From Monomorium pharaonis (Eukaryota; Arthropoda; Insecta; Hymenoptera; Formicidae), in NCBI RefSeq assembly GCF_013373865.1, contig NC_050468.1:23950774-24014773 (forward strand): a stretch of 64,000 bases of DNA, given 5' to 3'. Positions 41,801-56,800 of the stretch are shown piece after piece. Below the pieces are notes generated by a model. The model ran no database searches. It saw only the letters and a list, made by a program, of their open reading frames with translations, and was not told the origin of the DNA. Numbering within the stretch: position 1 is the first letter of the stretch; every line of letters starts with the position of its first letter. Both the position numbers and the translations under genes were made by a program.

Positions 41801-44800
41801 TAAACTTTATATCTTAATATCAAATTTTTCAAAATCCGCAAAATACATTTTAATCTTCCATTGTTAGATAAAATTGTATCGTTTTTTATATTTAAATTCT
41901 ATGAGTATTTAATTAAATTTTTACACATTGTATTCTACATATTATTAATTTGTAAAAAGAGATATGTTACTAACGTAATTGATAAACTAATTTTATTAGC
42001 GTAAAAAAAATATTTTCTTGGACATAAAAAATATATAATAATTTTTCAGTTACTACTGATTTTCCAATAACCGAACGGCCACCATCTTGTACTCCATCAC
42101 CCTGTGGTCCAAATTCCTTGTGTCAAATAATATCTGGAAATCCTGCTTGCTCTTGCTTGCCAAATTATATTGGCGTACCGCCGCAGTGTCGACCGGAATG
42201 CATCTTGAGTTTTGAATGTAAGAGTCACCTCGCATGTGTCAATCAGAGGTGCGCGGACCCGTGTCCAGGCTCGTGTGGAATAAATGCTCAATGTCACGTA
42301 TTAAATCATCTGCCAGTTTGCACATGTATGGAAGGTTTCACCGGAGATCCATTTACACAATGCAGCATTATCCCGCCGAGTAAGTAAAACAATGTATTAT
42401 TAATATGAGTCTTGAAAAATTAATTAGAACTAAAATTAAAGTAATATTTGACTTGGTAATTTACACAAAAACACTTTATCTATGTAGTTACAGAACCACC
42501 ATCTACGGATCCTTGCGCTTTATCTCCATGTGGTGCAAACGCTATATGTGATAATGGTGAATGTAGATGCTTGCCTGAATATATTGGTAATCCTTATGAG
42601 GCTTGTCGTCCCGAGTGCATTCTCAATTTGGAATGTGCCCGCGACAAAACTTGTCTGAAGAACAAATGTAAGGACCCCTGTCCTGGAATATGCGGCCAGA
42701 ACGCACAATGCGACGTGGTAAATCACATTCCCGTTTGCTCTTGTCCATCCGGATATATTGGTGATCCGTTTGTCAGTTGTCGTGTTCAACCCAGAGGTAC
42801 GAGAGAAAAACTACGTTTTTTTATTTTTAAAATTGATATTATTATTAGATTCGCTGGTTTTCAATTTATATTAATTGACAAATTATCTCGCAGTACCGGA
42901 TTCTCGAAAGGATCCGTGCACACCTTCGCCTTGCGGTCCGAACAGTCAGTGTCGCAATATCGAGGATCACGCTGTATGCTCTTGTCTCGGAGGTTATCTT
43001 GGGTCCCCGCCATCCTGCAGACCAGAGTGTCTTGTTAGTTCTGAATGTCCACCAACGAGAGCCTGCGTAAACAAGAAGTGCACAGACCCATGCCTGGGTT
43101 CCTGTGGTTTGAATGCGAGATGCGAAGTGATCAACCATTCGCCGATATGCAGTTGTTTACCCGGACAGACTGGAGATCCGTTCAGGAGTTGTTACGATAT
43201 TCCACGTAAGAAACATCAGATTATTTGATTACAAATAAGATATTAATAATTTTCTAATGAAATGATATAATGTTTTTAATAATCTTAAAAAATTGTATGT
43301 AACAATTGGTTTCTTTCACGTACAGTTTTTAAAATATAATGTAAAATATTATATTTTATATTTATAAGGCAAGAGATATTTGCAATAGATTTGAATAAAG
43401 TAAATTGCTAAAATATATATAAAATCAATATGTTTTAGTACCACCGGAACCTAAGGATCAAAGCGATCCTTGCAATCCTTCACCATGTGGACCAAATGCA
43501 CTTTGTCAGAATGCAAATGGACAACCGTCATGTTCGTGTTTACCAACGTACATCGGTATTCCGCCATCATGTCGGCCGGAGTGCTTGATTAATCCTGATT
43601 GTCCGCCAGAAAAATCCTGCATAAATATGAAATGTAAAGATCCATGTCCAGGATCCTGTGGAGACAATGCTGAATGCAAAGTGGTGAATCACGCAGTAAC
43701 TTGTTTGTGTAAGACTGGTTATACGGGTAATCCGTTCGTGCAATGCGTGTTTGAAGAAGGTACGTTTATTTATCCTGACGATTCATATTAATTACACTAG
43801 CAAGAATGTCTACATTTTTCTTAAAATAAATAATCTGTCTTTTTCTGCGTTGGATTTTTTTGTACTTTTGCTGTCTACTTCATATTACATGTTTTTCAAT
43901 TAACCAATCTTGACCCAATTAAATACCGGACAATTTTTTTTTGCAGAAGAACCGATGAATCCGTGTGAACCTTCACCATGCGGAGCTAATGCGATCTGTC
44001 AGCAACGAGACAACGCTGGCGCTTGCATATGCATCGATGACTATCAAGGCAATCCTTACGAGGGTTGTCAACCGGAATGCGTCCTCAGTGCGGATTGTCC
44101 TACGAACAAGGCTTGTGTTCGTAACAAGTGCAAGGATCCTTGTCCAGGTGTGTGCGGCGTCCGGGCGCAATGTTCAGTGATCAATCATATTCCCACATGC
44201 ACTTGTGAGCCTGGCTACATTGGAGATCCGTTTACGATTTGCACTCTTCAACCGGAGGTGGATACCGAACCTACCGTCAGGAATCCGTGCTCGCCTTCAC
44301 CTTGCGGCCCGAACAGCTTGTGTCGCGCTGTGAACAACCAAGCCGTATGTACATGCCAAGAATCCTTCGTGGGAGTCCCACCGAATTGCAAGCCGGAATG
44401 TGTCGTCAATTCAGAATGTCCGCAAAATAGAGCGTGTTACAAGTATAAATGTACAGACCCGTGCCCCGGCACTTGTGGAGTTGAAGCCAATTGTCGTGTT
44501 ATCAATCACAATCCACTCTGCAGCTGTCCGCAAGGAAAGACAGGCGATCCCTTCTCCAGATGTTTCCCTGAACCCGGTAATTATACTGATATATAAATTA
44601 ATTTAATTGACTTTCTTAAACTTGCTTTGCTTATCTATTTATGTGCACATGTGAAAATAATAAAAAGTTACATATTATTACATATATATTTTTTATTTTT
44701 TAGTTGTGCCGCTACCGCCAATGGATCCGTGTTTCCCTAGTCCATGTGGACTCTACGCGGAATGCAAAGTAGTCAATGATCAAGCTGCGTGTACTTGCTT

Positions 44801-47800
44801 GAAAAATTATATAGGGATACCACCCAATTGCCGGGCGGAATGCGTAGTTAATACAGACTGTCCGTCGGATCAAGCTTGCATCTCAGAAAAATGTCGCAAT
44901 CCCTGCATTGGTTCCTGCGGTCAAAATGCTGATTGTCGAGTACAGAATCATATACCTGTTTGTTTGTGTCAACCTGGATATTCTGGCGATCCTTTTACTC
45001 TGTGCACAGTAATTAAAGGTGTGTATTTTTATGTAAATGTAAATCTGTAACAACATTTTTATATACTTTGTAACATAATTTTTTCTTTTTTATAATTATT
45101 TTATTAGAAGTTTTTATCAAACCTAAATATAGATTATTTATAAAGTACATACATGTAGAAATAAATATACATATTAATAATTAATTTGGAATATTATTAA
45201 ATAGTATTTGATAGTTTACTGCAATTATATTGATATAAATCTGTTTTAACATACATAACATGAAATAAAATCTTTTCTTTAATCTTTTATCATCTTTTTT
45301 ACTGACATTATAACATAAAAAATTAATGTTGCAGAACAACCAAAGATTCCCGAAGATTTGTGTAATCCATCACCTTGTGGGCCTAATGCGGAATGCAACG
45401 AAGGTGTGTGCAGATGCTTGCCTAATTACTTCGGGGATCCATACTCATATTGTCGACCGGAATGTACGATGAATTCAGACTGTCCTCGCGTTAAAACTTG
45501 TATCAATCAAAATTGCGTGGATCCTTGTCCAGGCACATGCGGTCGTGATGCACGTTGCGACGTTGTCAATCACGTTCCAATGTGCAGTTGTCCGCTTGGT
45601 TACACCGGAAATCCGTTCCTTCTATGCCGACCACATATACCAGATGGTAAGTTTATAAATATATTTTATATATAATAAAAATATATAAAAATATTAAACC
45701 ATAAATACAACGAATAAATGAAAATAAAAATAAAATGGTTTTATATATTTTAATTTAATACATAAATATTGAAATGTACATATGTAATATTTTTTATATA
45801 GTTTTATGTTTATTTGTTATTAATTCTTAAATACGGTTTATAAAACATGGAAATAATTTATATATTTGAATATAAATAATTTTATGATAAAGTAATTTAA
45901 ATTTTTTATTTACATCGATAATCATTGTTTCTGATAACTGATTATTTACATCTTATTTGCAGACACCATTAGACAGCCTTGTACACCTTCGCCTTGTGGA
46001 CCAAACAGCATTTGCAAAGTCATAAGTGATCATGCTGTTTGTTCATGTCAACCTGGTTTAATTGGCAGTCCACCCGCCTGTAAACCAGAATGCGTTGTCA
46101 GCGCAGATTGTCCATTGACACAAGCATGTCTGAATAACAAATGCCAAGATCCGTGCCCAGGCACGTGCGGACAGAATACAAACTGTCAAGTGGTTAATCA
46201 TAATCCAATATGCAGCTGTTCTGAATCTTACACCGGTGATCCCTTCACCATATGTTATCCGCAACCAAGTAAGTCGCAGATATTACAGTATTAGTACATT
46301 TAACTTTTTTAAAGTTAATTTTATTAATTACAATTAATTAATAATTATAAGGAATATTTAATTATAAAAAACCTTTAAACATTTTTCTTGTTAAGAATCT
46401 TTCTTGTTAAGTTTTTGTATTCTGTATGATATGTGCAATTAGTCTTTGGTTTAAAGAAATTCTGAATAATAGTTTTAATTGCTTTAGCATTAAATGCAAA
46501 ATTTCTTTATTTAAATATTTGTTTGCAGAGACACCACCTGTGCCGATGAATCCATGTCTGCCATCGCCTTGTGGTCCGAATGCGGAATGTCAAGTGAGAG
46601 GCGACAGTCCTGTGTGTTCGTGTATTGAAAATTATATCGGTTTGCCACCAAATTGTCGACCGGAATGTACGATCAATCCGGAGTGTCCGCCGCAATTAGC
46701 GTGTATGCAACAAAAATGTCGCGATCCGTGTGTCGGTTTGTGCGGTCTTAACGCTCAGTGCTCAGTAGTGAATCATCATGCGGTTTGCGCGTGCATCGCC
46801 GGATACACTGGAAATCCATTCAGCGCTTGTGAACGAGTACCCGAGGGTGAGTACGCGACTACTATTTTTTTCTTTATCACTTCCGCAAATGTCGCCGTTT
46901 GCATGCGGGCGTGGCAGGTAAGTGCTTCTATCCCCATACTAATGATAATAAGAGTCAAGACGGTAGCTCAAGAGTTTTTCCATCTTTCCATCTCGTAAAA
47001 TAATTATGCTACTCAAAGATAGCGATTAAAAATTTTGCAATTTGCAGATTTTTCACCCAAAATATTACCCTAATAAAATCTGATATTCCGCATGTTTTGA
47101 ATATTAGCCGAAGTTTGAAAAACTGTTTGATGAAAATCACCGTCCTGTCCCGTTATTGTTAGACGTTATTGCCTACATAATTCTAGAAAACATATTAGAT
47201 CGAAAGACCTGTTATATTTTAACTATCGCATAAGATTAATACAAGAATATGTGTGTGACAACAGTTCACAGTCGCAACAAGAATTTAACAGAAGGTGACA
47301 ATAAGCCATATGTGTTAGGTGGTGGGGCCTATAGATATTAGGCTCATAATTGCACTTATCTCCCCGATTAAAAATTAATAACATAGGATTATGTATACCG
47401 AATATCCCAAGTCCCTATAATTAACAAAAAGGCCAATGCGGCACGCACTCATTCCCATGCCTGAGCGTACTGACCAAGAAACCTAATAAAGGAAAAACAA
47501 CAATAATGGCAGGTAGTCACAAAACTGGTGGCGGGGCCTATGTACCCAATAGGCTCTTGACTGCACTCATCCTTAATCGACACAGAGCAATTAAGCATTT
47601 AGAACTTCCCACTCCTGCGATTAATTATTGAAATGTTTACTGCACGCACCGACTCGAAGTGAGTTCGTTAAAGACCCTATTCACATAAAGAGCACTCTGA
47701 CCTTTGACATATGCTGTGGACCTCCTAATAATCATGCTGCACATTACCATTTTTGAATAGACCAATAACGCAAAGATCGCTACAAAGAGAAAATAATCTT

Positions 47801-50800
47801 GGAGAAATAATTTTAACAAACCTGCTGAAATACACCTATTATAAGGTAGATCCTAAAATAGCCGTGACATCTCCGAAGAAATAATATGTTACAAATCATC
47901 GTCCCGTCCCGCACCTTGTAATTAACTCAATTAATTAATTTAATATAGAAGATCGAACACGCTTGATGAAATAATTGTTGGTAAAAAACGTCACCTACTA
48001 AAATCGATAGACTTCCCAAAATATTTGTCAAAAGCCTAGCATTAAAACCACACAAATGCTATTACATCGCACTACTGAGGCTTATTGCTTGTTAAAAAGT
48101 TGGTTAAATTGAATCGGAAATGCGAACGTGGAGGAGAACCAATAAAAGTAAAAAAAAAACACTATGCCCTAGCACCAGCTTTTGAAGAAAAACGTTGTAT
48201 GATTATAGTCTAAGCAAAATTTCTCTTTATATCAGATACGCCCCTAGACATTAGAAAACCGTGCGAGCCTTCCCCTTGTGGCCTCAATGCCGTCTGCCGC
48301 GAGAACAACGGCGTTGGCTCGTGTACTTGTCTGCCGGATTACCTAGGTGACCCTTATCAAGAATGCAGACCCGAGTGCACCCAAAATTCCGACTGTTTGA
48401 CAAGAATGGCGTGTGTAAGCCTAAAATGCAGAGATCCTTGTCCAGGAACATGTGGAGTGAACGCCCAATGCCAATCGGTTAATCACTTGCCGATTTGTAC
48501 TTGCATCCCTGGCTATACCGGCAATCCTTTCGCGCTCTGTTCCCCGATTGTTGAAACCTGTAAGACTTATTTCCACAATAGATATTTATGCCTACATAAT
48601 ACAGAATTGTGTTAAAAACATTTAAATTTATAAAAAATTTTATTAGGATGAATTTAAATATTTATTATTGATGAAGAATTTATATATTTATTATATATTT
48701 TAATATATATTATAATATATATTAAAATCTCAAAATTTTATATTTTTATTTAAAAAATAGCAAATAATTTTAAATACATTCGTTGTCACTCTATTAAAAA
48801 AACATATGTTATATGATATTATGATCAGATTTAGAGATTTTAATTTTGAATTTTGAGTTTTGACTGTAGTTTAACACAATAGGATTAGAGTTTCAAATGT
48901 ATTAGTTTGTAATCAAACGTAAAGACTATATATTATTATCTAGAATAATCTGTAGAAAATAATTTGTACGTAATGATACTTTTCTCAACACAGTCCTGCC
49001 AGAAACAAACCCGTGCAGCCCATCCCCCTGTGGACCAAATAGCAAATGTCGAGACGTAAATGGTCTTGCCGTTTGTACCTGTTTACCAAATTTTATCGGT
49101 AGCCCTCCCAACTGTCGAGCTGAATGCGTAGTGAACAGCCAATGCTCTCCGGATCTTGCTTGCATCAATCAGAAATGTATATCGCTCTGCCCGGACCCAT
49201 GTGGAATAAACACACAGTGCAGAGTGATCAGTCATAGCCCCATCTGTGTCTGCAACCTCGGTTATACCGGAGATCCCTTTACGAGATGTTTCCCTACTCC
49301 ACGTAAGAACTTGGTCTTTCTTTTTCTCTCATTAGCTGTACTCATTCATGTCACAAGTTCACTGTCATTGGCTTTGTTTATTTCTCTATTTATATTAAAA
49401 GTTTACGGCCATCAGTTTCATTCATGCTATAAGTTCACGATCATCAGCTTTATTTGTTCGTTATTATTTTCATTAGAATTTTACGGTCATCAGTTTCATT
49501 TGTCCATTCATATTCATCTCTCACAATCCAATTACGGCTTAACTTCAAAATGACGTTACTACAGCCATCCTCATTTTAATTTGCCGTAACATGCCATGAG
49601 ATCATAATCTCGATCCTCACAATTTTGATGCTAACATACGTTATACATCATACGACATGCTTATCTTTTTCATGTTATTCTCATGAAAGCAAGTGATTCA
49701 TTGCTAAAACAGACATCTCTAGGCGAGTAGTTTGTTACACCAGTTTTATTATTGGATTTCAGAACCGTTAGATTTTCCCATAACTCCCAAAGATCCCTGT
49801 TTACCGTCTCCGTGCGGCATGTACGCGGAGTGCAGAAATCTTGGTGGCACTCCGTCGTGCTCCTGTTTGCCGACCTACAGAGGATCACCGCCGAATTGTC
49901 GTCCCGAATGCCGTGTGAATTCCGAATGCCCGATGAATCTTGCTTGCAGCAACGAGAGATGCCGGGATCCTTGCTTAGGTTCCTGCGGCATTACCTCATT
50001 GTGCACAGTCTATAATCATGTACCTGTGTGCACTTGTCCCGAGGGATACACCGGCGATCCTTTCAGTAATTGTTATCCCAGACCGACAAGTAAGAAACTT
50101 CCCACACTCAAAAGTTATGAGATATTTGTATCGAAAGAAAATTTCGCGAATTATAATACATGATGTTTCTTGACGCTTTTTCGATTAGTTTTGGTTTTAA
50201 TGAATATTAAATAACGACAGTTTGAACTTGTGTTCAGACAACATAAAAGTCTTAAAAGATTATTACATCTTCGATAGAATTCTTTTTAATATTTTGTATT
50301 GGCTGGCCTGAGCAAGATTTTGCTATATTTATAATGTAAAAACAGACAGTGAAACATTGCTCCAGTAATGTTTTCCAAGTCCTTTAAATACTTTTTTGAA
50401 GTCTTACGTCGTTTTGTTATAATTATCATTATAGCATTCAGTAGATATTTAAATTAAGAGAAATACTTGAAGCATAGTAGACGAATACATTAATACAATG
50501 CTGCTTCAGTACCCGAAATGTTGCGTGGAAGAAACTTATGCGTTACATTTCATGAAATTTTATTTTGGCCTTCGACGTTTAGTTCCTCATCCGCATTCTT
50601 TTACAGCGGCACCTGCAGTTCTCGACCCCTGTAATTTGAACCCTTGTGGGCCGAATGCACGATGCAACAACGGCATCTGCATATGTCTGCCCGAATATCA
50701 GGGCGATCCTTACGTGGGTTGCCGTCCCGAGTGTGTCATGAATACCGATTGCGTCCACAATCGTGCGTGCGTTCGTAACAAATGCGTGGATCCCTGTCTG

Positions 50801-53800
50801 GGCACATGTGGTCGAAATGCATTGTGCTCTGTATATAATCACGTGCCTATGTGCACCTGTCCAGCTGGAATGACTGGCAATGCCTTTGTTCAATGTTCCA
50901 TAGTCGAAGGTATAATTAATGTAGTCAATTTGCAATTTTGATGAATGCTTATTACTAATGATAATCAGAAATCTGTAGATATTTTTATCTAGTCAAATAT
51001 CCCTATTGCTATTATAACATTTGAGCAACGTTAAAAAAAGAAGTGTTTTATTTTAAGCTAGTAAAATGTTTTATTGTTATCTTTGTTTTTTAAATACTTA
51101 AATATATTTCTGTTTATGGTATATTAAATTTAACATTGTTTAAAACTAAACATTGTTAGAATTAAAATATTTTTAAATGTTTAAAAAAACGAAGACGGCA
51201 ATAAAACATTTTAATACTTAAAAGTTAAATACTTTTTGAACGCAAATTTATTAATTTTTTTATTACTATTGTAATTGTTATACGTTCCTTTTTTTTGAGA
51301 ACGAAATGTAAGATTGCTGTCGAATGTTAGATATCCCGAAAGGAGATCCCTGTTCGCCCTCGCCTTGCGGACCCAACAGTGTTTGCCGAGAAAACAACGG
51401 GCAACCTGTGTGCTCGTGTGTGTCAGGATTCCTCGGCGTACCGCCGGCATGCAGGCCGGAATGCACTGTCAGTTCTGAGTGTCTTCTGACAGAGGCATGC
51501 AGTAATCAGAAATGTACAAACCCATGTCTCGGTGCATGCGGAATTCAAGCCACATGCCAAGTGATCAACCATAATCCCATATGTAGCTGTGGAGAACTCA
51601 CCGGAGATCCGTTCGTCCGGTGTATTCCACGACGTAAGAACAAATATCAATTACAAAGAAACATTAAGCAAATATTGATATCTATTTTAATGATTTCACA
51701 GACGTATGATATATAGACATATCAAAAAAAGTATTCTGCTTTTTTCCAAGTTTTATATTAAAAATTACTGATAATTTCACGAAAAGAAGAAATTGAAGAG
51801 ATTAAATATTTTACTGTTTTACTATTTTATATAATATTTATCATAAGAAGTGCAAGTATATAACAAAGTATATTTCAAAGAATTTTTATTGTGAATATTT
51901 TGCTTTATTTGATCTATTTCGACAGCTTGAGTAATTCCTTATTTTGATCAAACTAATTTGAAATTTGACTTTCAAATTTGTTTAATTTATTTAATTCTAA
52001 ATTTTTGATTCGACATTTTTTTCAAATATTAGTACCCGAACCCGTGTTGCAAACAAATCCCTGTGTGCCATCTCCCTGTGGACCGAATGCCGAGTGTCAG
52101 GTTGTAGGCGATACTCCCTCATGTTCATGTCTAGCTGGATTCCTGGGTTCACCACCGTATTGTAAACCGGAATGTATTAGCAACAGTGAATGTCCTGCTC
52201 ATTTGGCGTGTATGAATCAGAAATGTAGAGATCCTTGTGAAGGTTCCTGTGGACTTAACGCCGAATGTCGTGTGGTGAGCCACACACCCATGTGCGTTTG
52301 TCCTAGCGATCTCACTGGCGATCCATTCACGCAATGTACAATGAAACCACGTAAGCATCGACTTCATATATGCACAGATAAGAGTTGGAAAAATAATATT
52401 TAGATCTGAACAAAATATAAGGAATTTAATTTTTTACTTTGAATTAATTATCAAATTTTATTAAGACTTTTAAACAGAGTAAAGTTTTTCAAATTTTTCT
52501 TGAAAAATTACCGCGAAAAATCGATGGTTTGAAATGTTTCCTAGTCTATATTCTATTTTCAGCCACACCAGTCCCACTATCGCCCTGTAAACCGTCACCT
52601 TGTGGCTTCAATGCCGTTTGCAAGGAACAGTTCGGTGCCGGATCCTGTTCTTGCTTACCAGATTATGTCGGTAATCCTTACGAAGGATGTCGACCAGAAT
52701 GCGTGGTTGATACGGATTGCACATCTATTCTTGCTTGCATACAATCAAAGTGCAGAGACCCATGTCCCGGTGCCTGCGGACAGTTCGCCGAATGTCAAGT
52801 TATTAATCATCGACCCTCTTGCACATGTATCGCCGGTTATAGTGGCAATCCTTTCCAATACTGCACTATAATGCGCGACATCGGTACGAATATTTGTTTT
52901 AACCATTGAGAAACTTTAAATCTTATTGTAATTCTTTTTACATTTTTGTTTTATTAAAAATGTTTTATTCCATACTATTTATTATATATTAATAAATAGT
53001 TTGGAAGGTTTACAGTATCTTATTTCTTTTTGTTTTGATTGAATTTACGCGTGTTAATTTAATCCGAGAAAGTGCACAATTATGTTCAACTATTTTTGTA
53101 AATGAATATTTAAAATTATCTTTTCTTTTCTAATATCAAAAATTTGAAAGGTATATCTGTCATTTTAGTCGATACCCCGAGGGATGTTTGCAATCCGTCG
53201 CCTTGCGGACCCAACAGCCAATGTCGTGTTAATAATAATCAAGCAGTTTGTTCTTGCTTACCGATTTTCATCGGTAGCCCACCTGCATGTCGTCCTGAAT
53301 GCGTGACAAGTTCAGATTGTCCCCTCAATCTTGCTTGCTTGAATCAAAAGTGCCAAGATCCTTGCCCTGGCTCTTGCGGCAGAAATTCGAATTGCAGAGT
53401 CATCAAACACAATCCGATTTGCTCCTGTAAGAACGGTTTCACCGGCGATCCATTTACTGTATGCTTCCAAACCCCTGGTACGATTTCTAATTTTTGTCTA
53501 ATATACTTGATATTTTTGGCAAATACATGTGTTACCGTTCACAATTGCTTACTCGAGTAAATATACTCGGATCTCGATAATCATCTCAAAAATACTGAAA
53601 GATATTTCGAGATCACGTATGATTCTATTCGATTAATTCTTCTCGAATTAATAAATAATAATAATTAATGATATTAAAAAAATTTAATTTCTGGGACAAT
53701 AGAAAGTAATAAATTTTTCGCTTTTGATTAATATTTGCAAGAATATTATATCGAGATTGGAGTATAATATATAATTTAATTTTACTTTAATTTTCTAACA

Positions 53801-56800
53801 ATTTTATAAATTTTTTCAAACTGTTTACACACAATATCGCAATTGCAGTGAGTCCACCTATTGTAAGTGATATTGTGAGAGACCCATGCGTACCGTCACC
53901 TTGTGGCGTATTTTCCGAATGTCGTGATATAGGAGGAGTGCCATCGTGTTCTTGTTTACCAACGTATAGAGGCAGTCCGCCAAATTGTAAACCAGAATGC
54001 ACGATCAATGCAGAATGTCCAACCAATATGGCTTGCATGCAACAAAGATGTAGAAATCCTTGTCCAGGTTCATGTGGCATTATGGCCGAATGCAGTGTCG
54101 TAAATCACGTGCCGATTTGTTCGTGTTTGCCCGATTACACCGGTGATCCTTTCGTCGGGTGTTCCGTAAAACCACGTAAGATTCCTCCATCGAAGATATA
54201 CAATAATAATTTTTTTTTGTTATCCCTTCAATAGTATGTTTTTGATCTTTCTTACGCGAAATTGTTACAGTCGCTGTTGCCCCTTCCAAACCGGATCCAT
54301 GCACACCTTCCCCTTGTGGACCCAATACGCAATGTAATGGAGGAATTTGTGTTTGCATAGCGGAATATTTCGGAGATCCCTATAGTGGTTGTCGACCGGA
54401 ATGCGTATTGAATAACGATTGCCCGAACACGCAGGCTTGCGTGCGAAATAAGTGCATAGATCCCTGTCCGGGTGTTTGCGGTCAAAATGCTATATGCAAT
54501 GTATATAACCATATTCCTATGTGTAGTTGTCCTTCGGGAATGGAAGGAAATGCCTTTGTCTTGTGTTCTCCCGTGCCAGGTACTTCAAACTTAACAAATA
54601 ACGTCAAAATATTTATGGTCTTATTTAATTTCCAAATATCCGCATTTTTAGCACATTGAATTCTTATTCTGTAATTGAAATATTTTCTTATAGCGCCATC
54701 CATTAGCAACCCATGTAATCCGTCCCCGTGTGGACCGAATAGTCAATGTCGACAAAATAATATGCAGGCTGTATGTAGCTGCATAAGTGGATTTGTTGGC
54801 GCGCCTCCGACTTGTAGACCCGAATGTGTAATTAGCTCAGATTGCCCGAAGAACGAGGCGTGTACCAATCAAAAATGTCAAGATCCTTGTCCGGGAAGTT
54901 GTGGACGCAATGCAGTCTGCAACGTCATTAATCACAATCCTGTTTGCGTGTGTCGTTCTGGGATGACCGGAGATCCGTTTATTAATTGTTTCCCCCTTCG
55001 TAAGAATACTTTTTTTTAGTCTTTATAGAATATTTTTAAGTATTATATTTACATGCAAATTGTCTTCGCGATCTATTAGGGAGACTGGAAAGTAATATAG
55101 GTTTTATAAATAATGTAAAATATGTAATTTTATTAATAGAATCTGTTATTTATTTAATAATATGTATAATTGTTATCATTTTTATTCACTTATTAATTAT
55201 TTTATTTCTTTTACGAAGAAGCTAATTGGCTTTGATTGAAGAAATATGGCTAAGACAATTAAAAAATTATTTACTCTTATAAAGCTTTTTTTCTTGCAAG
55301 AAGTGCTCTAATAACTAGAGAAGATGATAGGATAGATATACTGAAAGAGAGAAAAAAAGAGTACACACTTCCCATTCTAATTCTCCAATTTTTTTGTTGT
55401 CTATTTTACTACATGTGATAAATCATTGTCATGTTACAGAATCAGTCGATTAGCTTTTATGAGAAAGGAATTAAATAATAAGAAAAGAAAATGATGACAA
55501 ATACATTATTAAATAAATAATAAATTATATTAACAAAATACTGTTTATGTTATGATTTTTATAAAAACAATATTATTATCTAATCTCTTTAATATTTTAT
55601 TTTATTACTTTGAATACACATAATATAAATAAATTTTAGTATAATACCTCGATTAATTAATCGATAATTATCTTTAAAGCTGAAGATCCGTTACCTGTGC
55701 TTAATCCCTGCCAACCGTCGCCGTGTGGTCCAAATGCGCAATGCCAAGTGATCAATGATCAATCTGTTTGCACGTGTTTGCAAGAATTTATCGGATTACC
55801 TCCGAACTGTCGATACGAATGTATCAGCAATAGCGAGTGCTCAAACAAAATGGCTTGCATCAATCAAAAATGTCGCGATCCATGCATCAATGCATGCGGT
55901 ATCAATGCCGTTTGTAATGTTGTTAGTCACACGCCGATGTGCGCGTGTACTGCCGGTTATACTGGTGATCCATTTACTCAGTGTTCTCCTCAACAATGTA
56001 AGATTTTAAAATATCAAATATTTGAGATATTCAAATAGTCAAATTTACTTCAATCTTTATTCAATTTTTATTTTATTTTTATTAATATCCACAAGTTTTT
56101 TATTTATATACGTAAGGGTTAAAATATTAATATTGAATAATATCATAATTTAATAATATATACTTTTTTTAAGAAATGGATAATTTATAATTGCTCTTCT
56201 ATTCTTATTTTAGTTGATATACAGCCTAGTGTTTCTACGCCGTGCACACCATCTCCGTGTGGTGCAAATGCAATATGCAGAGTTCAGCAAAATGCTGGCT
56301 CTTGCTCGTGTTCAGCTGATTACATTGGCAATCCTTACGAAGGATGCAGACCCGAGTGTACACTCAATTCTGATTGTCCGTCCAATCAAGCGTGTATTGG
56401 TTTGAAATGTAAAGATCCGTGTCCAGGAACATGCGGTCAGAACGCGCAGTGTTACGTGATTAATCACGCGCCAACTTGTACTTGTTTTGAGCGATACACA
56501 GGAAATCCATTTATATTCTGTAACCTTGTCGTTGAAGCCCGTAAGAGATTACTTAAAACTCGTTTATGTCTAGGTTTTAGGGACAAATATGTGATAATTC
56601 AATACCTAATTTTCTTGTAGCGATTGTAGCAGATAACATTAATCCTTGTCAACCATCCCCTTGTGGACCATATAGTCAATGCAGAAATAGCAACGGCCAA
56701 GCTGTTTGTTCTTGCCTGCCGACTTATATCGGCGCACCACCCGGTTGTAGACCCGAATGCACAGTTAGTACAGATTGTGCAACGAATCGCGCTTGCGAAA

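Noticed and set aside
51062..51213. 15-bp perfect inverted repeat TAAAATGTTTTATTG
   Set aside because: Low-complexity AT sequence in an AT-rich intron; no target duplication or extended arms.
55080..55300. Possible mariner remnant (GGGAGACTGGAAAGTAATAT)
   Set aside because: Only one end is suggestive; I could not find a matching inverted end or transposase frame in the intron.
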